This document shows positions 43,282 through 52,559 of a DNA stretch of 64,000 nt, piece by piece (the stretch's first letter is position 1; the number at the start of each line of letters is the position of its first letter). Where the stretch lies: assembly GCA_023518375.1 (NCBI GenBank), contig CP068450.1, positions 310,001 to 374,000 on the forward strand, in the 5' to 3' direction. The notes beneath the pieces were generated by a model, which was not told where the DNA came from, ran no database searches, and was given only the letters and a program-made list of their open reading frames with translations. The stretch is from Candidatus Hepatincola sp. Av (GTDB taxonomy: Bacteria; Pseudomonadota; Alphaproteobacteria; WRAU01; Hepatincolaceae). The position numbers and the translations under genes were made by a program.

Positions 43282-43635
43282 TTGTTGTGTAGTAACATTA
43301 AAGAACAACAGTTAACAAATAACTTGTTAGATTGTTTGTTGTATATTATAATACAAAAATATCAAACAGAACCTAAGGTGATATTTATGATTATTGTGGG
43401 TTTCGGTATCAGTGCAATGATTTCTGTATATTATGCACTAAAAAATAATGCTAATGTTTTAGTCTTAACAAAATCTGTCTATAACCAAAATTATTATAAC
43501 TGGCAACTACAAGGGGGCTGTAGCTGGAAAACCCATGCTTTTAATATGCCTGTTAATAAAGAAGATATTGCTTATTTTATAGAGGATACTTTAGTTGGGT
43601 CAGGTTTCTTTACAAAACATAAATTACATCTGTAA
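43282..43635 (+). pseudogene. Truncated FAD-dependent oxidoreductase (fumarate reductase / aspartate oxidase type)
   Basis: The frame has a Rossmann FAD site (MIIVGFGISAMISVYYALKNNANVLVLTKS) and the next family blocks (QLQGGCSWKTHAFN and EDIAYFIEDTLVGSGFF), then stops about 115 residues in. Full proteins of this superfamily run 480-600 residues, so at least three quarters are lost. It starts 140 bp outside the prophage right end. Confidence 0.7.
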
Positions 43636-43693
43636 AAAAGAAAACAATAATATTCAAATTACCAGTATAAAAAATATATAAGGGGGAATTATT

Positions 43694-44962
43694 ATGGAAA
43701 AGGTTTTTATAGTTTTTGGTTATAATAATATTCGTTTATTTGATGTTAAAAAAATTCAAAAAATTGCAAAGGAAAAATATGCTGCTAAAATTATGCTATG
43801 CCGTGAGGTAATTACTGAAGAAGATAAAAAAAACTTATTTCACACTTGTTTAGTTGATTTAACAAAGCAAGATAGTCAGTCTTTAGAAAAACAAGCTAAT
43901 ATTGTAATCAAATTTTTAACTGATAATAACCTACAAGCTATAGGTTGCCTACCTTTCTCTGATAAAGGAGTACAATTAGGATCTTTAGTAGCACAAAAAT
44001 TGAATTTATTTCATGATGTTTACGGCGAAGAATCTTTTGCTGCAATTGATAAATTTGCTTTTCGCCAACTAGAAAAAAAAGCTAAGTTACCAGAATGGTA
44101 CAAAAAAGTAGATTGTAAAATAGCTTACTCTAAGGAAGATATATATAATTTTTCCAAACAATATAATAAATTTTTCCTTAAGCCTAATGCTGAAGGTGGT
44201 AGTAGAGGTTGTATGGCAATTTTTTCTAGAGAAGATGTTAAATATTGGTTAGATAATTTTTCAAACTTTTTAAAGCAAGGAGCTATTTGCGAAGAATACA
44301 TTGATGCCATTTTTGAATATAGCTATGATCGTATTGGTAATTACGAGTGGCTAACAGAAAAAACTACAACTACCGGTAGTTTTAGGGCTGAACCTAACCA
44401 TGTTGCCCCAGCTCCATTGCCTAAAGAGCAATATAATTTACTTCTTCAAGGAGGAAGACTGGTAAGTAATATAGTAGGTTCTAAAGGAGGACCTTGCCAT
44501 ATGGAATTATTTTTAACTAAAGATGGTAATGTTGCTTGTGTAGAACCTAATAGACGCCCTGCCGGAGTAAATATTTTTGAAATTGGTAGTGTTTTGCATG
44601 ATATGAAAGGTTCTTCATGGGAAGAATGGTTACGTATTGCTAGTGGTGGTAGTATAGTTAATGATTATACTGAAATGTGTAATAATTGCTTTGTCCTTAA
44701 TCGGTTTTTATCATCAAGAAAAGATCTTACTATTGGTGATATAAATTCTAATTATTTAGAACAAGAAATTGAAAATAAATACCCTAATAACCTATTATCT
44801 TTTCTTATTACTAAACATAAGGGTGATAAAGTATTTAAAAATATAGTAGATAATTCAGGGTTTATTGGTATGTTATTAGTGCAAGATAACACCTATGAAA
44901 GTGTTACTAACATAGCAAATGAGATTGAAAACATAGTACAAAATTATGTGGAAAGAACTTAA
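43694..44962 (+). CDS. ATP-grasp ligase of unknown substrate
   Basis: This 422-residue protein is an ATP-grasp carboxylate-amine ligase, joining a carboxyl to an amine with ATP. It has the N-terminal Rossmann-like half (residues 1-110), the ATP lid (FFLKPNAEGGSRGCMAIFSREDV, near 157-180), CEEYIDAIFEYSYD, a HMELFLTKDG...ACVEPNRRPAG metal-binding block (near 270-295) with acidic and arginine residues typical of the fold. The start ATG follows AAGGGGG. It overlaps the MFS gene by 17 nt. Relatives of this type include dipeptide ligases such as BacD, whose genes also pair with an MFS exporter, but I cannot name the substrate. Confidence 0.8.
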   Translation: MEKVFIVFGYNNIRLFDVKKIQKIAKEKYAAKIMLCREVITEEDKKNLFHTCLVDLTKQDSQSLEKQANIVIKFLTDNNLQAIGCLPFSDKGVQLGSLVAQKLNLFHDVYGEESFAAIDKFAFRQLEKKAKLPEWYKKVDCKIAYSKEDIYNFSKQYNKFFLKPNAEGGSRGCMAIFSREDVKYWLDNFSNFLKQGAICEEYIDAIFEYSYDRIGNYEWLTEKTTTTGSFRAEPNHVAPAPLPKEQYNLLLQGGRLVSNIVGSKGGPCHMELFLTKDGNVACVEPNRRPAGVNIFEIGSVLHDMKGSSWEEWLRIASGGSIVNDYTEMCNNCFVLNRFLSSRKDLTIGDINSNYLEQEIENKYPNNLLSFLITKHKGDKVFKNIVDNSGFIGMLLVQDNTYESVTNIANEIENIVQNYVERT

Positions 44963-45995
44963 AAAGAACCAAAAAATAAGAATCCTATTTTTAGTTAGGT
45001 TACTAACAGCTATTATAATGTCTACCTATTTAGCTAAGCTAAATATATGGAGTGATTCTTTTGTAAATAGTGTATTTGCGGTGGGTTATAGAGTATTTTT
45101 AATATGTACGCCTTTAGCATTCTTTCTTTTTTCTTTTAGAATTTTGCCTGCAATAGTATTTATTGGTTTGGTTGGAGTAGGGTTATCTTTTTACCATGTA
45201 GGTTTAGTTGCAGTTATTTGTGTTGCATTATCATTAGCTATCTCTGGCTATTTAACAAAGCTATTCCTTGCTACGGAAGGTTCTGGGGTGGCTTTTAATA
45301 AAGTAGCTTTAAATATTGGTAGTGCTATTGCTGGAGGTTTAATTTTCTTACATTTTAGTAATAATGTTTTGCTATTAATATTAGCTTTGTGTATGTTAAT
45401 AACTTGTATTTTAGCATTGTTTTTTAAATTAGATGAGAATTCTATTAATATTTACCAATATAATAATTTAATCATAAAAAAAGATACTATTGGTTGGTTT
45501 TTACTAGGGGTAGCTACAGGTATTAAGTTTGTAGCTGTATTTAGTGTTTTGGCACAATATATTATAAAACATAATGGGGAATTACCATATTGGTTTGGTT
45601 CATTAATTATTGTAAATAGTATTGTGGTAATATTTTTTCAAAAATATATTATTGATATTCTATGTAATAAAAGTTTTGAAACATCTCTTTTTATTATGAT
45701 TATAGCTATGCTTTTAATTGCTTTTCCTAATGTATTTTTTGCTTATACTTTAATAGGAGCTACTATTTGGGTAGCTTTACTTTCTCTCTTTGAATGTGTA
45801 GTTACAATGTTTGATAAATTCTCGGCAGATAATGGGAGTTTAATTTATAAAGAATTAGCTGTAGGTTTAGGTGGAGGTTTAGCTGTTTTCTTAGCTAGGG
45901 AATTCTCTGAATACATATATTTAAGTGGGCTTGTAGGAATAATATTAATAGTAATTGCATATATTAATATTAAACTAGTTAATTACATTAAATAA
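44946..45995 (+). CDS. MFS-like transporter coupled to the ATP-grasp ligase
   Basis: A 349-residue polytopic membrane protein with about ten or eleven hydrophobic helices, shorter than the usual 400-residue MFS protein. Segments include VGVGLSFYHVGLVAVICVALSLAISGYL and VAVFSVLAQYII. The start lies inside the ATP-grasp gene (17-nt overlap), so both are made together. Export of the ligase product is the natural reading; import of its substrate is the alternative. Confidence 0.7.
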   Translation: MWKELKKNQKIRILFLVRLLTAIIMSTYLAKLNIWSDSFVNSVFAVGYRVFLICTPLAFFLFSFRILPAIVFIGLVGVGLSFYHVGLVAVICVALSLAISGYLTKLFLATEGSGVAFNKVALNIGSAIAGGLIFLHFSNNVLLLILALCMLITCILALFFKLDENSINIYQYNNLIIKKDTIGWFLLGVATGIKFVAVFSVLAQYIIKHNGELPYWFGSLIIVNSIVVIFFQKYIIDILCNKSFETSLFIMIIAMLLIAFPNVFFAYTLIGATIWVALLSLFECVVTMFDKFSADNGSLIYKELAVGLGGGLAVFLAREFSEYIYLSGLVGIILIVIAYINIKLVNYIK

Positions 45996-46135
45996 TCATA
46001 TAAATTATTTGTTTAATTAATTTTTCTAATTGTTATAATTTCAGCCTAAACATAACTTTTTGTTATCTTATTCTAATTTTCAATGTTAAAATATAGTTTA
46101 CTATATAATTATTAAGTATAAATCATTAAAATACT

Positions 46136-46672
46136 ATGAAAAGTAATAAACAAATCTCTAATAATACTTCTAACAGTAAAAAAAAAGGGCAAAATCTTAA
46201 TAAAGCTGAAAGGTACAAAATTGTAGCTCAAAATCGTAGAGCTTACTTTGACTACGAAATATCAGATACCTTTGAAGCTGGTCTAATATTATTAGGTTCA
46301 GAAATTAAAAGTGTACGAGCTGGAAGGTGTTCTATTGCTGAAAGCTATATAGCATATAACAAACAAGGTGATTTAGAGTTAATTAATGCCTCCATTCCAG
46401 CTTATTCATCTTCTTCTTATTTTAATCATGAAGAGAGGCGTTCTAGGAAATTATTGTTACATAAAAAAGAAATTAGTAAAATTATTAGCTTAATTTCTAA
46501 AAAAGGGTTTAGTGCAATTCCTATTAAATTATATTTTAAAAAAGGTTTTTTAAAATTAGAGATGGGAATAGGCAAAGGAAAAAATTTAGTTGATAAAAGG
46601 CAAGATATCAAAGCAAAAGATTGGAAAAGAGAACAAGCAAAAACTATTAAGAATTACAATATCAAAATATAA
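46136..46672 (+). CDS. smpB: SsrA-binding protein SmpB
   Basis: SmpB works with tmRNA to rescue stalled ribosomes. The OB-fold core is standard: AQNRRAYFDYEISDTFEAGLILLGSEIKSVRAGRCSIAESYIAY (residues ~31-75), RSRKLLLHKKEISKI, and the C-terminal GKGKNLVDKRQDIKAKDWKREQ. At 178 residues it is about 20 longer than E. coli SmpB, mostly from a basic N-terminal extension (residues 1-28). Confidence 0.97.
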   Translation: MKSNKQISNNTSNSKKKGQNLNKAERYKIVAQNRRAYFDYEISDTFEAGLILLGSEIKSVRAGRCSIAESYIAYNKQGDLELINASIPAYSSSSYFNHEERRSRKLLLHKKEISKIISLISKKGFSAIPIKLYFKKGFLKLEMGIGKGKNLVDKRQDIKAKDWKREQAKTIKNYNIKI

Positions 46673-46845
46673 CTTTCTACTTAGTTAAAATAAATATTAG
46701 CTATTAAAGGACAGTAATTTTTTTGTTAAGCTAGCTCTTTATTTTAATAAATTTAGGTTAATTAAATTATAAAATACAATTGCAAATTTTGCATATTGAT
46801 AGTATACTAAATGTTAGTATATTTTTAGATATTCCCAAAGAAAGA

Positions 46846-47691
46846 ATGAGCAAACCCTTTGATTTTAAAAATTTATATATGCGGATAATTTACGGGTTAC
46901 TAATTTTTATTCCTGTGTGTTATGCCGTATATATTTCAGGGTTTTTATTTTATGCCGTACTTTTTATTGCTATTTTTGTAGCAGGATATGAATATAATAA
47001 TATGTGTGGGCGGTGGTCTTTTGCTTTAGATGGTATGGTTTTTATAACTTTTATTATCTTTGCTTTAACCTCTGTGTATGTACAACCTTGGTTGTTTTTC
47101 CCTTCTGTAATCTTAGGAGCTATTCTCACATACATTACATCAAAAATGCGAGCAAAAGTTGAAAGGAATCCAGTTATTCCAGAACATTTAAACCGTCCTT
47201 TGTTTTTAACTATAGGAATGGTTTATTTAGCTTTTGGTTTTGCTTCTATGGGTTATATAGCTAGGCTAGAGCCTAATAGTATTACATTAATGTGGGTGTT
47301 TTTTACAGTAATTTTTAATGATATTGCTGCATATGTATTTGGATCTATGATTAAAGGAAAGAAAATCCTACCAAAAATTAGTCCTAATAAAAGTTGGTCT
47401 GGTCTTGTTGCTGCCATTTGTTTTACTAGTGTAGTATCTTATGGTTTTGCTATATATAATAATCCAAGAAATGCTTTAATTGTTATGTTTATTGGGGCAT
47501 TAATTGCTATAGTAGGGCATACTGGTGATATGTTAGAATCTGCTGTAAAAAGGTATTTACAAGTAAAAGATAGTTCCCAAATTATTCCAGGGCATGGTGG
47601 TCTGCTTGATAGGTTAGATGCTATGTTCCTTGTATGTATATTTATTGCCTTTATTTCAATTTGTGTCGGTAAAAGCCCATTATTTATGTAA
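46846..47691 (+). CDS. cdsA: Phosphatidate cytidylyltransferase
   Basis: CdsA makes CDP-diacylglycerol from phosphatidic acid and CTP at the inner membrane, for phospholipid synthesis. About eight membrane segments are visible. The signature lies near the end (VGHTGDMLESAVKRYLQVKDSSQIIPGHGGLLDRLDAMFL), with NDIAAYVFGSMIKGKKILPKISPNKSWSG before it. I prefer ATG at 46846 (about 281 residues) over TTG at 46780. In most relatives cdsA follows uppS directly; the prophage, the ATP-grasp block and smpB lie between them here. Confidence 0.94.
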   Translation: MSKPFDFKNLYMRIIYGLLIFIPVCYAVYISGFLFYAVLFIAIFVAGYEYNNMCGRWSFALDGMVFITFIIFALTSVYVQPWLFFPSVILGAILTYITSKMRAKVERNPVIPEHLNRPLFLTIGMVYLAFGFASMGYIARLEPNSITLMWVFFTVIFNDIAAYVFGSMIKGKKILPKISPNKSWSGLVAAICFTSVVSYGFAIYNNPRNALIVMFIGALIAIVGHTGDMLESAVKRYLQVKDSSQIIPGHGGLLDRLDAMFLVCIFIAFISICVGKSPLFM

Positions 47692-47712
47692 TTATATATA
47701 TTTCATTATAAT

Positions 47713-48474
47713 ATGAAAAAAATATTACTTTTTATTCTTTTTACTTTCTTATCTATATCTTATGTTGTTGCTAATCCTACTAACAAAAAAATAGAGATTC
47801 AAAAAATTAATTCAAAGCTATACTTAGTTAAATCCTATAAGGAGATTATTAATGAATATGATAGCCCTAAGCCTTTTGTGGTAGATAGTAATTCATTAAT
47901 TTATATAGATGATACTAATGCTTACCTTATAGATACTCCATGGAATGAGGCAGATATGCCTATACTAATGGTTTGGATAAAAAATCATAATTTACATTTA
48001 AAAAGTGCAATAATTACTCATTTTCATGATGATAAAAGTACGGGAATAGGCTATTTATCTAAGCATAATATTAGTACCTATGCCTCAAAAAGAACGAATG
48101 CTTTGCTTTTAAAACACCATAAACCTTTGGCTAACCATACTTTTTCTACTGATAACGTTATATTACTCAAAAACAAAATAGAAGTTTATTATCCGGGTAA
48201 AGGGCATACCGCAGATAACATAGTAGTATGGCTGCCACAAACAAAAATTCTTGTTGGGGGTTGCTTATTAAAAGCTAATGAAATGACTACCTTAGGCTGG
48301 CTTGGAGATTCATATCCTAATGAATGGGCTCATTCTGTAAAAAAAGTACAAGCTAAGTATTCTAATGCTACGCTTATTATTCCAGGTCATGGTAACATAG
48401 GTAGTAAATTATCTATTATTAACCATACTCTTAAGCTTGTGAATCATTATAATGCAAATTCTCATCAGGGATAA
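47713..48474 (+). CDS. Subclass B1 metallo-beta-lactamase
   Basis: A periplasmic zinc hydrolase predicted to open beta-lactam rings. A signal peptide covers residues 1-20 (...SYVVA-NP). All B1 zinc ligands are seen: HFHDD (near residue 104), the GKGHTADNIVVW His (near 166), the LVGGCLLK Cys (near 185), and PGHG (near 228). TLGWLGDSYPNEW matches the B1 region near the active site. Length 253 is typical. Its stop-to-start distance from cdsA is only 21 nt. B1 enzymes usually hydrolyse carbapenems, but the substrate here is untested and a few non-resistance MBL-fold relatives share motifs. Confidence 0.88.
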   Translation: MKKILLFILFTFLSISYVVANPTNKKIEIQKINSKLYLVKSYKEIINEYDSPKPFVVDSNSLIYIDDTNAYLIDTPWNEADMPILMVWIKNHNLHLKSAIITHFHDDKSTGIGYLSKHNISTYASKRTNALLLKHHKPLANHTFSTDNVILLKNKIEVYYPGKGHTADNIVVWLPQTKILVGGCLLKANEMTTLGWLGDSYPNEWAHSVKKVQAKYSNATLIIPGHGNIGSKLSIINHTLKLVNHYNANSHQG

Positions 48475-48741
48475 TGTATATAATAAAACCAAAGAATAAT
48501 ATCTGAAATCTAGAGTATTGAATGATTGACTTTTTCAAAATACTTAGCAGAAAGTATAATTAATACATCATTTATTCTTATCTACTATTAAACAAAAAGC
48601 TCTAGAGCAAACTTAAAGTTAGTAGAGCAGTTGTAAAAGAGCTATATAATATATTATAATAAAAAAGTACAATCTAATATATTAGATAATTTCCTTTTAT
48701 GGCTTATATTACAGGGAATTAAATTAAGGTATACAACTTAT

Positions 48742-49938
48742 ATGAATAATCAAATCAAAGCTAATCCTCTTGATGTATCTTTTAATCACTGGAGCGGAGT
48801 TTTTTCTATAACACTGTGTGTTTTTATCCTAATTACTTCAGAGTTTATGCCTGTTAGTTTACTAACACCTATTGCTAGCACACTGCAAATCACGGAAGGT
48901 ATGGCGGGGCAAGGTATTGCTATATCAGGTGCCTTTGCCGTTTTTACTAGTCTTTTCATTTCCGTAATATTTGGTAATACAAATAGGAAGAAAGTATTAC
49001 TAATATTGACAGCAATAATGGTACTTTCCTGTGCTATTGTTAGTATATCAGTCAATTATTTCATGTACATGGTTGGACGTGCACTAATTGGAATAGCAAT
49101 AGGAGGTTTTTGGTCAATGTCAGCTGCCGTTGCCATGTGCCTAGTGCAGAAAAAAAATATCTCCCGTGCTTTGGCTATTTTTAATGGTGGCAACGCTCTT
49201 GCCATGGTAATAGCTGCCCCAATGGGTGCTTATTTAGAAACTATCATTGGTTGGCGTGCTACTTTCTTTTCCCTAATACCATTATTAATGATTACGCTTT
49301 TCTGGCAATGGATAGCCCTACCTTCTATGCCTGTTAAAACTAATACTAGAAGTGTTACAGGTGCTTTTAATGTATTCAAGTTAATGCGTAGGCAAGTGGT
49401 AATTATTGGCATGCTAGCAATCAGTTTCCTTTTTATAGGACAATTTACCTTGTTTACTTACATACGACCATTCCTTGAAGTAGTAACACAAGTTAATGTT
49501 CCTACGCTCTCATATACACTTTTGGTTATTGGTATCACAGGTTTTATAGGTACCACTTTTATCAACATAATGCTCAAATGGGGATTTTACACAACATTGA
49601 TAGTTATGCCATTGCTTATGGCTTGCATCTCAGTAAGCTTAATTATTTTTGGTACTAAGATAGCTATAGTTATTGTTCTATTAGCTTTTTGGGGTTTTAT
49701 TGCCACATCTATTCCGGTTGGGTGGTGGGCATGGATTCCTAAAACATTTCCACAAGAAGTAGAAGTTGGAGGTGGCTTAATGGTTGCTGTTATTCAGCTT
49801 TCTATTGCCCTAGGTTCTACAGTTGGTGGGATTTTATTCGATTCTAGTGGATACCAAATAACTTTCATAACCAGTGCAATTCTATTATTAATTGCAGCAT
49901 TACTAGCATGGAAGTTATCATGTGTAGAAGAAAAATAA
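48742..49938 (+). CDS. nepI: NepI-like purine ribonucleoside exporter (MFS)
   Basis: This is a 398-residue, 12-helix member of the major facilitator superfamily. It aligns with E. coli NepI over its whole length: NHWSGVFSITLCVFILITSEFMPVSLLTPIASTLQITEGMAGQ near the start, GRALIGIAIGGFWSMSAA (near 115), and VGWWAWIPKTFPQEVE with AVIQLSIALGSTVGGILFD near 330-355. NepI exports inosine, adenosine and guanosine and confers resistance to purine analogues. The codon choice looks a little less AT-rich than its neighbours, so transfer is possible. It stands alone with 267-bp upstream spacing. Confidence 0.85.
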   Translation: MNNQIKANPLDVSFNHWSGVFSITLCVFILITSEFMPVSLLTPIASTLQITEGMAGQGIAISGAFAVFTSLFISVIFGNTNRKKVLLILTAIMVLSCAIVSISVNYFMYMVGRALIGIAIGGFWSMSAAVAMCLVQKKNISRALAIFNGGNALAMVIAAPMGAYLETIIGWRATFFSLIPLLMITLFWQWIALPSMPVKTNTRSVTGAFNVFKLMRRQVVIIGMLAISFLFIGQFTLFTYIRPFLEVVTQVNVPTLSYTLLVIGITGFIGTTFINIMLKWGFYTTLIVMPLLMACISVSLIIFGTKIAIVIVLLAFWGFIATSIPVGWWAWIPKTFPQEVEVGGGLMVAVIQLSIALGSTVGGILFDSSGYQITFITSAILLLIAALLAWKLSCVEEK

Positions 49939-50082
49939 ATTAAATAATACAAGTGGTATTTATTTACTGGTTACTTTTGCCTTAAAGGGAAAATAAACTA
50001 GTTTAATAACCTGTGGTAATATAACTTTTTGATTATTTGTTTTAAGATAATGTACTATTTTTTTAATAAAATACTATTCATT

Positions 50083-51738
50083 TTAAAACACTATAAACCA
50101 AACCAATAAAGATAATAAAACAGAACAAATAATTGCAGCTAATAAGCCAACTTTAACTAAATAAACTTCTTTATTTTTTAAGCTAATGGTAGCTGATACA
50201 ATTACTACACTTTTTAAGGTAAAAATTATACCAATAGCACCAGCAACATTTTGTAAACTTGCCATAATAGCAGGATTAATATGTAAGAGGTAACTTGCCG
50301 ACATTTGTACATTAACAAATAAAGTATTAGATAGTGTATTAGAGCCAGAAATAAACGAGCCAAGCATACCAATTAAAGGAGAGATAAAGATATAAAAATT
50401 GCCTGTACTATCAACTAAACCCTTAGCAATCATGGGTAACATTCCCGTTAAACCTACAGAGTTATTATTTGTAGCCATTAAAATACTCATTAAAACCATA
50501 GCTAAGGTTACAGTAATGGTAGTTTCAGCAATTTGGTTAAGGGTGAAATTCCAAACACTAAGAGTTTTTTTCATATTTAGTTTAAAATATAAACTAATAA
50601 AAATAGCAATTACAATAAATGGGATTAAGCCAGGATTATAAGCATAATTCCATGAAAAGTTAATATTTGGAACTCCAAAAATATTTAAGTAACTAATTTT
50701 TGGTATGTTTAATAAGGTTTTTAAACCAAAGAAATCAATACGAGTTATAAGAAGCAAAATAGCAATAATAGTATAAGGTAACCATGCTTTAAATGCAGAT
50801 ACTTTATTGCTTTTCATTACAGTGTTATGATCTAAATGTGGTTTTGCACTAGCTTTCCAAGAATCAGACCATTTAGCTTTGTTTGGAAAAGAAAAAGTAT
50901 TTTCAGGAATTAAAAAGCCAGATTTAACAATTGCAATAATTATAGGTGTACCAATTAAGCCTGCAATTAAAGAGGGTAGCTCAATACTAACATATACAGA
51001 TGTAATTACATAAATGACTGCAACAATTAAAGTAGAAAAAATGGTAAATGGTAGAATTTCAAAAAACTCTTTATTTTTATTGTCTGGATTAGCCGAATAT
51101 CTTGTAACAATAAACATAGCTATAATAGAAATAATTAACAAAACAAAACTTAAAAAAAGTGGAGTGTATAAATTAAAAGTTTGTTCATATTGTTGTGAAT
51201 TCAAACCTAATGCTGCAACTTGTGATTTAGTTAATTGTAAAATAGTTGTAGAAGGAAGACCTACCGCTCCAAAGGATACTTGCCCACCATTATATAATAA
51301 ACTAACCAATGCTGCTAAAATTGGTGGAAAACCTAGAATAACTAACATAAAAGCTGCAAGAGCGGCAGAAGTCCCAAAGCTAGCCGCTCCATCTAAGAAA
51401 GCTGAAAAAAATAAGGCAATAACAATAGTTTGAATCCTACGATCCGCTGAAATATGGTAAAAAGCAGAAATCATTACATTCATAGCACCAACTTCTTTTA
51501 ATAAGTTTAAAACTAATAAAGCCCCAAAAACAATTAACATTATATTAATCATATTTAAAAAACCAAGAAAGCTAACCGCTGAAATAGTTAACATGCTTAA
51601 ATGCCAATGTTTATAAACAATAAATACAGTATAAATATTGGAAATTAATAACGCATATTTAGGTTTTATTCCTAAAATAGCTACAAAAATTAAAATAGAA
51701 ATAATGGGTAATACAGATAGTGTAAAGTCTAATAACAT
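50083..51738 (-). CDS. lldP: L-lactate permease family transporter
   Basis: A 551-residue inner-membrane protein of the PF02652 family, the length of E. coli LldP. The family region is ALFFSAFLDGAASFGTSAALAAFMLVILGFPPILAALVSLLYNGGQVSFGAVGLPSTT (residues ~108-165). A second GSFISGSNTLSNTLFVNVQMSASYLL block lies near 460. It would bring in lactate or glycolate with protons. It is transcribed with, or close behind, pgpA (39 nt apart). Confidence 0.86.
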   Translation of the reverse strand: MLLDFTLSVLPIISILIFVAILGIKPKYALLISNIYTVFIVYKHWHLSMLTISAVSFLGFLNMINIMLIVFGALLVLNLLKEVGAMNVMISAFYHISADRRIQTIVIALFFSAFLDGAASFGTSAALAAFMLVILGFPPILAALVSLLYNGGQVSFGAVGLPSTTILQLTKSQVAALGLNSQQYEQTFNLYTPLFLSFVLLIISIIAMFIVTRYSANPDNKNKEFFEILPFTIFSTLIVAVIYVITSVYVSIELPSLIAGLIGTPIIIAIVKSGFLIPENTFSFPNKAKWSDSWKASAKPHLDHNTVMKSNKVSAFKAWLPYTIIAILLLITRIDFFGLKTLLNIPKISYLNIFGVPNINFSWNYAYNPGLIPFIVIAIFISLYFKLNMKKTLSVWNFTLNQIAETTITVTLAMVLMSILMATNNNSVGLTGMLPMIAKGLVDSTGNFYIFISPLIGMLGSFISGSNTLSNTLFVNVQMSASYLLHINPAIMASLQNVAGAIGIIFTLKSVVIVSATISLKNKEVYLVKVGLLAAIICSVLLSLLVWFIVF

Positions 51739-51777
51739 AAATACATCAATGGAAAAAATTAAAAATTTACTGGTTAA

Positions 51778-52260
51778 CTAAATAAGTATTGCTAAGAGTG
51801 AAGAAAGAATAAGTGATGCAAAACCTATAATAATATCATCCATAATTATAGCCGTATTAGGCTTAAAAGAAGCATGGATTAAATTAATAATAAAAGGTGG
51901 CTTAAAATAAGTAAGAGCCGAAAAAATAAAAAAAGAAAGGAACATTAACGGTATATTATGAGGAAAAATAACAATAGCAAGAGATTGCCCTGTAGCTACA
52001 TCAATTACAAAAAACTTTAAAGAAGAAGGTTTAGTAATTTGTTCTACAAGAAAAAAAGATAAAATAATAAGTAAAGCCGATAAGAAAACAATAAGAGAAT
52101 TACCAAAATAGCCAAAAACAATAGCTAATAAAGTAACCACAAAAGCTGTAACAATTTTAGGGTAATATTTAAAATAACCTAAGCCAAACAAGGAAGCTAC
52201 AACAAGATATTTGTTCTTTTTATTAAAGAAATTAGCTGGTAAATTAAAAAAAGAATTCAT
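51778..52260 (-). CDS. pgpA: Phosphatidylglycerophosphatase A
   Basis: PgpA dephosphorylates phosphatidylglycerophosphate to phosphatidylglycerol. The 160-residue protein has four or so membrane helices, VASLFGLGYFKYYPK (residues ~25-39) in the position of the usual GLGYxPxxPGT, FFVIDVATGQSLAIVIF in the position of VIDEVxGQ (a key Glu appears as Ala/Val here), and IIMDDIIIGFASL near the end. Divergence at the VIDE motif is notable, since that acidic residue is normally conserved, so activity is less certain. Confidence 0.78.
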   Translation of the reverse strand: MNSFFNLPANFFNKKNKYLVVASLFGLGYFKYYPKIVTAFVVTLLAIVFGYFGNSLIVFLSALLIILSFFLVEQITKPSSLKFFVIDVATGQSLAIVIFPHNIPLMFLSFFIFSALTYFKPPFIINLIHASFKPNTAIIMDDIIIGFASLILSSLLAILI

Positions 52261-52559
52261 GTAACACCAAAAAGATTAAAGTTAAAAAATAAAATAAATC
52301 AAACTAGAAATATATTATAAACTAAATAGGCCAAAGAAAGAGCCAATTAATAAAATTAATAATCTAAATAAATAAAATTATAATACTAGGCAACAAAAAG
52401 AGCAAGTGAAAAAGGAATCCCAATAACCATAACAAAAAATTTAGTACAAGAAATAATATACACAACTATAAAATATTTATAAGAAGAAAAAGTATAATTT
52501 TTTATACTTTATGTTATGATATTAGCAATATTTAATTCAACCATATCTTTAATAAAACT
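52261..52559. other. Divergent intergenic region pgpA / outer-membrane barrel gene
   Basis: About 300 bp of AT-rich spacer between divergent genes. A TATACTTTATGTTATGATATT element at roughly 52502-52522 could hold the plus-strand promoter; nothing further is recognised. Confidence 0.35.

Noticed and set aside
48475-48741. Coding remnant between the lactamase and nepI genes
   Set aside because: Short open stretches exist, but none has a start, ribosome binding site or recognisable family sequence.
51014-51433. 139-residue plus-strand open frame antisense to lldP
   Set aside because: It is a shadow of the conserved lactate permease gene; its sequence is low-complexity, and no ribosome binding site precedes it.
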